A DNA stretch of 64,000 bases. It comes from Sclerodactyla briareus (lineage: Eukaryota; Echinodermata; Holothuroidea; Dendrochirotida; Sclerodactylidae). Below are positions 60,015 through 64,000 of this stretch, one piece after another (position 1 is the stretch's first letter; every line of letters begins with the position of its first letter). The DNA is taken from the NCBI GenBank assembly GCA_026419785.1, contig JAODTK010001721.1, positions 62,001-126,000 on the forward strand, in the 5' to 3' direction. Made by a program: the position numbers and the translations under genes. Below the pieces are notes generated by a model. It was not told the DNA's origin and searched no databases. It saw only the letters and a list, made by a program, of their open reading frames with translations.

Positions 60015-60182
60015 TTTGTGTGTGGTGTAGGCTATTTCTTGACCGCGCGCGTGCCGAACAGTCGCCATTAGTTCTTACTTATGCTCTATAGTTATATTAT
60101 ATGTGGTGTGGTGTTAGGTAATTCTTGGAACGCGCGCGTGCCCGAACAGCCGGCCGAGAGTTATTAATTATGCTCTATGTCT
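60015..60182. repeat. Short tandem duplication (~95 bp, 2 copies)
   Basis: 'tgtggtgtaggctatttctt' with 'cgcgcgcgtgccgaacagtc' and 'cttatgctcta' is repeated as 'gtggtgttaggtaattctt', 'cgcgcgcgtgcccgaacagc' and 'attatgctcta'. Confidence 0.85.
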
Positions 60183-60355
60183 TAGACACCCTTCATGCGT
60201 GTATTCGCGTGATTCTGCCAATGATGCGCGCAAATGGCATCGGCATCCATGGGTCCCTACGGCCGATATACGGAGGTTTGGAGACACTTTGACTTTCTGA
60301 TCGAAATGAGTTCGCTTCTGATTTTGATTTTTTCCCCCTTTGTCACCAAACACAG

Positions 60356-60512
60356 ACGACCTGCAGCACCGCGGTTTTGACTGGTTTGCCGCGAATTCCT
60401 CGTACGACGACTCTGGATGCGTGTGCCATGTGCAAGCGCCTTCAACGATAGAGTGTACCAGTTACTCCAACCCCGACACACTGTCCAAGATCCACAGTAC
60501 GCTCAGAACCAG
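60356..60512 (+). CDS. Internal exon of an unidentified gene: Cys-containing, probably extracellular
   Basis: A polypyrimidine-rich acceptor (ttttttccccctttgtcaccaaacacag) and a CAG|GTGAGA donor enclose 157 nt that are open in only one frame: DLQHRGFDWFAANSSYDDSG, then CVCHVQAPSTIEC, ending STLRT. It has an N-glycosylation sequon (NSS) and a C-x-C...C pattern faintly like the cysteine cap preceding leucine-rich repeats (C.C...p..i.C....L..i...l), which would suit a secreted or membrane ectodomain. Phase is 2 in, 2 out. It lies 1.15 kb upstream of the next firm exon on the same strand. The family is not recognised. Confidence 0.55.
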
Positions 60513-60717
60513 GTGAGAGGGGGAGGTGTAGGCTAGAGGTGGGTATGAAAGGGGTGCGTAGGGGGGGGGGGCATGTGACGAAGCCATTGCCATTGTCCTA
60601 TAGGCAACCAATAATACTCGGTCAGTGAAGTGGTGCTACCAAACTGCTTGCCCGGCTACTATAGGTTGACTTTCAGTAGCCTACACACCTTCAACCTGGG
60701 GCAAAAGGGGCACCCTT

Positions 60718-60951
60718 TTGGGAATCGTCATAACCGAACCAAATAATCCAAACCGTTGCTATCTTTGTTGTGTTCGCTATTCCCACGCGGTCCGCTCTGA
60801 AGTTTGCGACCCTAAACACGTTATCCGTGCTATTGAACGGCTTGAGAATCACTTGATGCAACGTTGTAACTGGAAACTCGAAAGCCTCCGCTTCCCATTT
60901 TACAGGTTAACCCACGTGAAGGCTGCGCTGGACAATCACGTGATATCATAA
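60718..60951 (+). CDS. Open frame between exons, possible extra exon
   Basis: A 77-codon frame contains VITEPNNPNRCYLCCVRYSH and CDPKHVIRAIERLENHLMQR (a plausible amphipathic helix). It lies between two better exons of the same strand, but its borders are unclear: an acceptor-like 'ccattttacag' is internal. Sequence around its end (gctggacaatcacgt, then gccccattgctctttt) recurs in diverged form at 61550-61590, suggesting a local duplication. Confidence 0.25.
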   Translation: MGIVITEPNNPNRCYLCCVRYSHAVRSEVCDPKHVIRAIERLENHLMQRCNWKLESLRFPFYRLTHVKAALDNHVIS

Positions 60952-61258
60952 AGTCTCATGGACTTCTGTGAGCCCCATTGCTCTTTTCGCCGAATGAAAC
61001 TTCTACTCCAAAGGATATTCTTCTTCTCACAGCTCTACCGTGAGTGCGCAGCCCCCATGATAAGGCTGGCATAGATGCGTTGCGTTTTCCAGCTGAATTT
61101 GAACATCACTTTTGTCGAAAATAACGTTCGTTTCAGAAAGAAAAAATCACTGTTAGTTTATACGAAAGACACAACCAGGGCCAGCAGCCTATGCTATTGT
61201 CTTGCTAGGCTTTTTTAGGAGGATATTTCCTTCGGGGTGATACGCATCCTTATACCCA

Positions 61259-61510
61259 TTGGTACATGTGCTTATCTCAGCGTTTGTTTGCTTTGTATTT
61301 CATCTTTTTGTCGCTCCTGTGACCATACTATCTTTGGCAAACGATATAGACCATATTAAAAAAAACTATAGCCCCTTGCTCAGTTCACAGGAATTGGCAA
61401 TTTTTCACTTGCGTCCGGACCCGCAAACCAGCATCTATAGACCCTTCTCAGGCAATCCAATGTTGCAGCCCGAACCTGAATGTTCTTGCTTGCACTTCCC
61501 ACTCTTCTAA
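61259..61510 (+). CDS. Open frame with one strong transmembrane segment, possible exon
   Basis: The frame begins with a hydrophobic stretch (VLISAFVCFVFHLFVAPVTI LSLA) followed by a polar segment (DIDHIKKN) and a Pro-rich tail. If it belongs to the surrounding plus-strand gene it would separate the Cys-containing upstream exon from the acidic/coiled-coil downstream exons, giving a single-pass receptor-like layout. No clear splice borders; this is conjecture from position. Confidence 0.22.
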   Translation: MVHVLISAFVCFVFHLFVAPVTILSLANDIDHIKKNYSPLLSSQELAIFHLRPDPQTSIYRPFSGNPMLQPEPECSCLHFPLF

Positions 61511-61658
61511 CACTAATTACCTGAGCTGCGTGTCGGTGCAGCTGGACAATCACGTTGTCAATGTTACAGACCCCTATGCCCTTTTTGCCCTCGCCAAAGG
61601 TCATTCAAGTGAAGCACGCACGGACAAAGCAGGGCATACGCCATCGGAGGATCTTTAG

Positions 61659-61834
61659 CGCTACACTACTGAGACGTTGGAAACCCTGAAGAAGATCGAA
61701 GAAGGTCACCTGATCGCACCCGACCAGAGATCGAGCATATGCGAATGTCGAGAAATCGAAGACATGGAAGCCCTTCTCTTGGAGCTCAAGCAGACTCAAT
61801 ACTTCGGACGCACTCGTTGCTTCACTGCAGCCGG
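61659..61834 (+). CDS. Internal exon of the same unidentified gene (helical, acidic)
   Basis: The acceptor 'cggaggatctttag' and a GTAGGC donor enclose 176 nt open in one frame: RYTTETLETLKKIEEGHLIA, then IEDMEALLLELKQTQYFGRT, ending in TAAG. It is rich in Glu/Leu/Lys and predicted helical. It ends in phase 2, which exactly fits the terminal exon at 62549. The minus strand of the same DNA carries a 167-codon ORF (61605-62108) that is judged to be its antisense shadow. No known domain is recognised. Confidence 0.55.
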
Positions 61835-62548
61835 GTAGGCTCGGAAAGGGGGGGATGGGTTGATGTAGCCTCTTTGTGGGATACGCTAGTTTTTGTTCGT
61901 CTCCACGAGTCGAGGTTTCTTCACTTCGGCTAGGTTGGAACCAGGAGCGTGGCGTACCACAGCCTAGTCTACCTAGTGCACAGCAAACTTTGGAATTACG
62001 AATTTTTCTAACTCGGTTGTATTCGGCGTGCGTAATGGTGATGCAGGCATTGACGGTGGTTGCCGGTGGCTCCGATGGTTCCGCTCTCAGACCAGTGAAA
62101 CTCAACACTGAACATTAGGCTTCACTCCTCTGATAAGGTCCAGTGACCTCAAGGCTAACGCGTAAAATCCTACTGGAAGATCTCCATCGTTACACCAGGA
62201 CATGTGTGACCGCTTGGCCACATTGCGGAATGGCACGTTTGAGCTATCCCAACCGATTGGACTCTGAACGCAAGATTCCACACTGCTTCCATCTCATAGC
62301 CCTCTGCCGTTTGCGCATGACCTAACCATATAACAAGAGGGAGATGTGTTTTCTTGTCGCCTATTTTACCGGAATGTCATTGCGCAAGACGACCTATAGG
62401 TGCTATGGAGGCAAATGGTCAGAACAGCTCATGCGCTGCTGTGTAATAATCTGGAACCATGGTGGGGTGGTGGCTGATGAGATGAGAAAACAAGAATGCG
62501 ATGAATCGAGAACAAACAATTGAATCCAGTTTTGAAATTTATCCGCAG

Positions 62549-62684
62549 GTCGCCACCTTACAGCTCTGCTCGCGAGTTGGAACCAACGAACACGCAAGAT
62601 ACGTCAGAACTACTGAAAGAAATATCTCAACTGAAAGCCAAGCTCAAGGACGGTCAAGATAACAATGACTCAACAGGACTGTAG
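62549..62684 (+). CDS. Terminal exon of the same unidentified gene (coiled-coil tail)
   Basis: The acceptor 'tttgaaatttatccgcag' precedes 136 nt reading SPPYSSARELEPTNTQDTSE, then LLKEISQLKAKLKDGQ, and a TAG stop at 62682. Joining to the exon ending at 61834 restores a Gly codon (GG|G) and keeps frame. The heptad-like L..I..L.A.L suggests a short coiled coil at the C-terminus, followed by a polar tail (DNNDSTGL). No AATAAA is evident close downstream. Function is unknown, but the phase agreement and clean stop make this the best gene model in the window. Confidence 0.58.
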
Positions 62685-62689
62685 ATAGC

Positions 62690-63855
62690 TGGAACCAGCA
62701 GGGAGAACAAGGTTTGTGATACAACGAACTAGACATATTGAGGTAGCTTCCATTGACACTATCAAATTGAAATAGGATACGTATCGAAGGGGACCCGAAC
62801 AAAAATCTAGGTAATGTTTGACTGATTCGAATATTTTTTTCCAGAAGAAGATGATTGTTTCGGCCGAAAATAGTTATTATGAACCAATCAGTCCAAGGTC
62901 GTTCGGGTACCCTCTGCAAGTAATGCTATTCAGTTTGGACTAGATTTGTTCCAGAGTGAACCCCCCATAAATTTCGTGTTCACACAAGGCTGTCATGAAA
63001 TGTTCCCTGTCGACTCTGCCCAAACCTCAATGTGATCAATTGGGAATGGGAGGCGGGTAGTGATGACGTTTGCTCTGCCAAGATTCCGTGAGTCTCAGGA
63101 TTATGTCAACCTTATTTCGGTGCATGTGGCTGCCGTTGTGACGAGGGAGCGATGGGGACTCAGTGGGGGGTGGGGTTTTAATACGAGGGGTATGGGTGGC
63201 CAGTTGACGCGCAGACACGACCGTAGGGGCGCATTTGACCTTTCCACGTGTTACTATAGCGGCAGAGTCGATGCATGGGGCGCGACCTTAGGAATGGTCA
63301 AGAACTATCTACCTCCAGCAAGGCTGCCCCCCAAGTCTTTCTGTCCAGTAGCGACGCAATTCCCTGCCCAGTAATGTGCTGAACATTTGGGGGAAGAGTC
63401 TTATAATGATTCCGCAACCCCCACCCCTCCCTCCCTCCCACCGAGGGCTGCGAACTTAGGATGGCATGGTATTTCCTCACTATTTAGTGTCCCTATTCGT
63501 TTTCCACGAGGCTAGGGCGGTCCCCCTGAGGCCTGTGGATTTCCTTGCTGGTCGTGTAAGAGGTGACCAGAGGCATGGCCTCTTTACCTAATATTCCGCT
63601 ACTCGAGACATTGATAAGACACATGGTGTTGCTGTGGCGCTCACAGGAATATTTGTCCTCCTACCAGACAGCAATTTATTTAATCGATCAAGCAAATTTC
63701 CATCCAGTTTGGGGAGAAAACCGATCGTGATTCATACACATTTTCCCGCGGCTTCCTACGCGCAACGCTGGAGATATCTCATACTCTGGTGATTTTCACC
63801 CTCGTGAGACCTCATGAGGGTCCACACCTTTCATATGTATTTCGTTTCCCCCATA
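62690..63855. other. No gene recognised
   Basis: Short ORFs with G/C-rich patches (63030-63060, 63165-63175, 63415-63440). It lies between the terminal exon at 62684 and the exon-like segment at 63861. Confidence 0.4.
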
Positions 63856-63860
63856 TACAG

Positions 63861-63988
63861 ACCCTGCAGTGACCTGGTCCTCCGTGCTCTGCGTACCCGT
63901 CGGTGGTTACTGAATACTGCTGGCGCCTGGTTCCGTTATCCGTCAAAAATCCTGGTCGGGTTTACTCATTCCCACTTTCGAATTACAG
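63861..63988 (+). CDS. Exon-like segment at the right edge, unidentified
   Basis: A strong acceptor (gtttcccccatatacag) and a textbook donor (ACAG|GTAAGATG) enclose 128 nt. Frame 2 is fully open (PCSDLVLRALRTRRWLLNTA...). Alternatively, frame 3 (PAVTWSSVLCVPVGGY) followed after an indel by frame 1 (EYCWRLVPLSVKNPGRVYSF) looks more like an extracellular beta domain. Which is right cannot be decided here. It lies beyond the stop of the 60-63 kb gene, so it is probably the start of another plus-strand gene continuing outside the window. Confidence 0.4.
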
Positions 63989-64000
63989 GTAAGATGATTT

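Noticed and set aside
61605..62108. 167-codon minus-strand ORF
   Set aside because: It lies antisense to the plus-strand exon at 61659-61834, which has good splice borders and an in-phase partner exon; the minus frame shows no domain.

Overview
The window is metazoan nuclear DNA and looks like a marine invertebrate. There are no operons or closely packed long ORFs. Coding signal appears only as short exons with GT/AG borders, embedded in microsatellites, minisatellites, LINE and SINE remnants and long poly-G/poly-C tracts. A DOMON exon, receptor-tyrosine-kinase-like exons, CR1-like and L2-like LINEs, and scattered 'ggggcggatccagg'-type repeat ends fit an invertebrate deuterostome such as an amphioxus, hemichordate or echinoderm. 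I cannot name the species from the sequence. Several recognisable domains carry single-base frameshifts, which suggests either an unpolished long-read assembly or decaying genes.

Layout. 0-5 kb: a possible Psq/pogo-type transposase remnant at the left edge (-) and a secreted DOMON-type exon (-) next to a (TTA)n microsatellite. 5-20 kb: dispersed and tandem repeats (5.3-6.5 kb, 13.0-13.7 kb, an inverted relative at 17.8-18.1 kb) and a poly(A)-tailed retrocopy-like segment at 19.2-19.5 kb. 20.3-21.9 kb: a ~150-bp minisatellite whose units carry a DR1-type nuclear-receptor consensus, followed by (TAGA)n. 24.0-24.6 kb: tyrosine-kinase catalytic exons (-). 25.7-28.1 kb: LINE remnants on both strands. 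29.4-29.7 kb: a GC-rich self-complementary repeat that creates the longest ORF in the window, which I consider spurious. 31.0-32.0 kb: candidate exons of a membrane protein (-). 35.6-37.1 kb: three copies of a ~480-bp satellite. 37.5-38.5 kb: paired inverted GGGC arrays around a T/G-rich low-complexity tract. 38.5-39.1 kb: a CR1-like endonuclease fragment (-). 39-50 kb: mostly degenerate dispersed and tandem repeats, with one candidate exon at 42.65 kb and a ~95-bp minisatellite at 48.5-49.1 kb. 51.3 kb: a candidate exon (+). 53.7-55.1 kb: a decayed CR1-like reverse transcriptase (-). 55.5-56.1 kb: tRNA-derived SINE-like sequence (-). 58.9-59.1 kb: a fold-back (MITE-like) hairpin. 59.1-60.2 kb: CpG-rich tandem duplications. 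60.3-62.7 kb: the best supported unidentified gene (+), with at least three exons including the terminal one. A further exon-like segment ends at 63,988.

The genes do not form an obvious pathway. The DOMON and kinase exons are on the minus strand and the 60-63 kb gene is on the plus strand. Most of the window is intergenic or intronic repeat. Exon borders and joins are inferred by eye from splice consensus and reading frame, not from transcripts.
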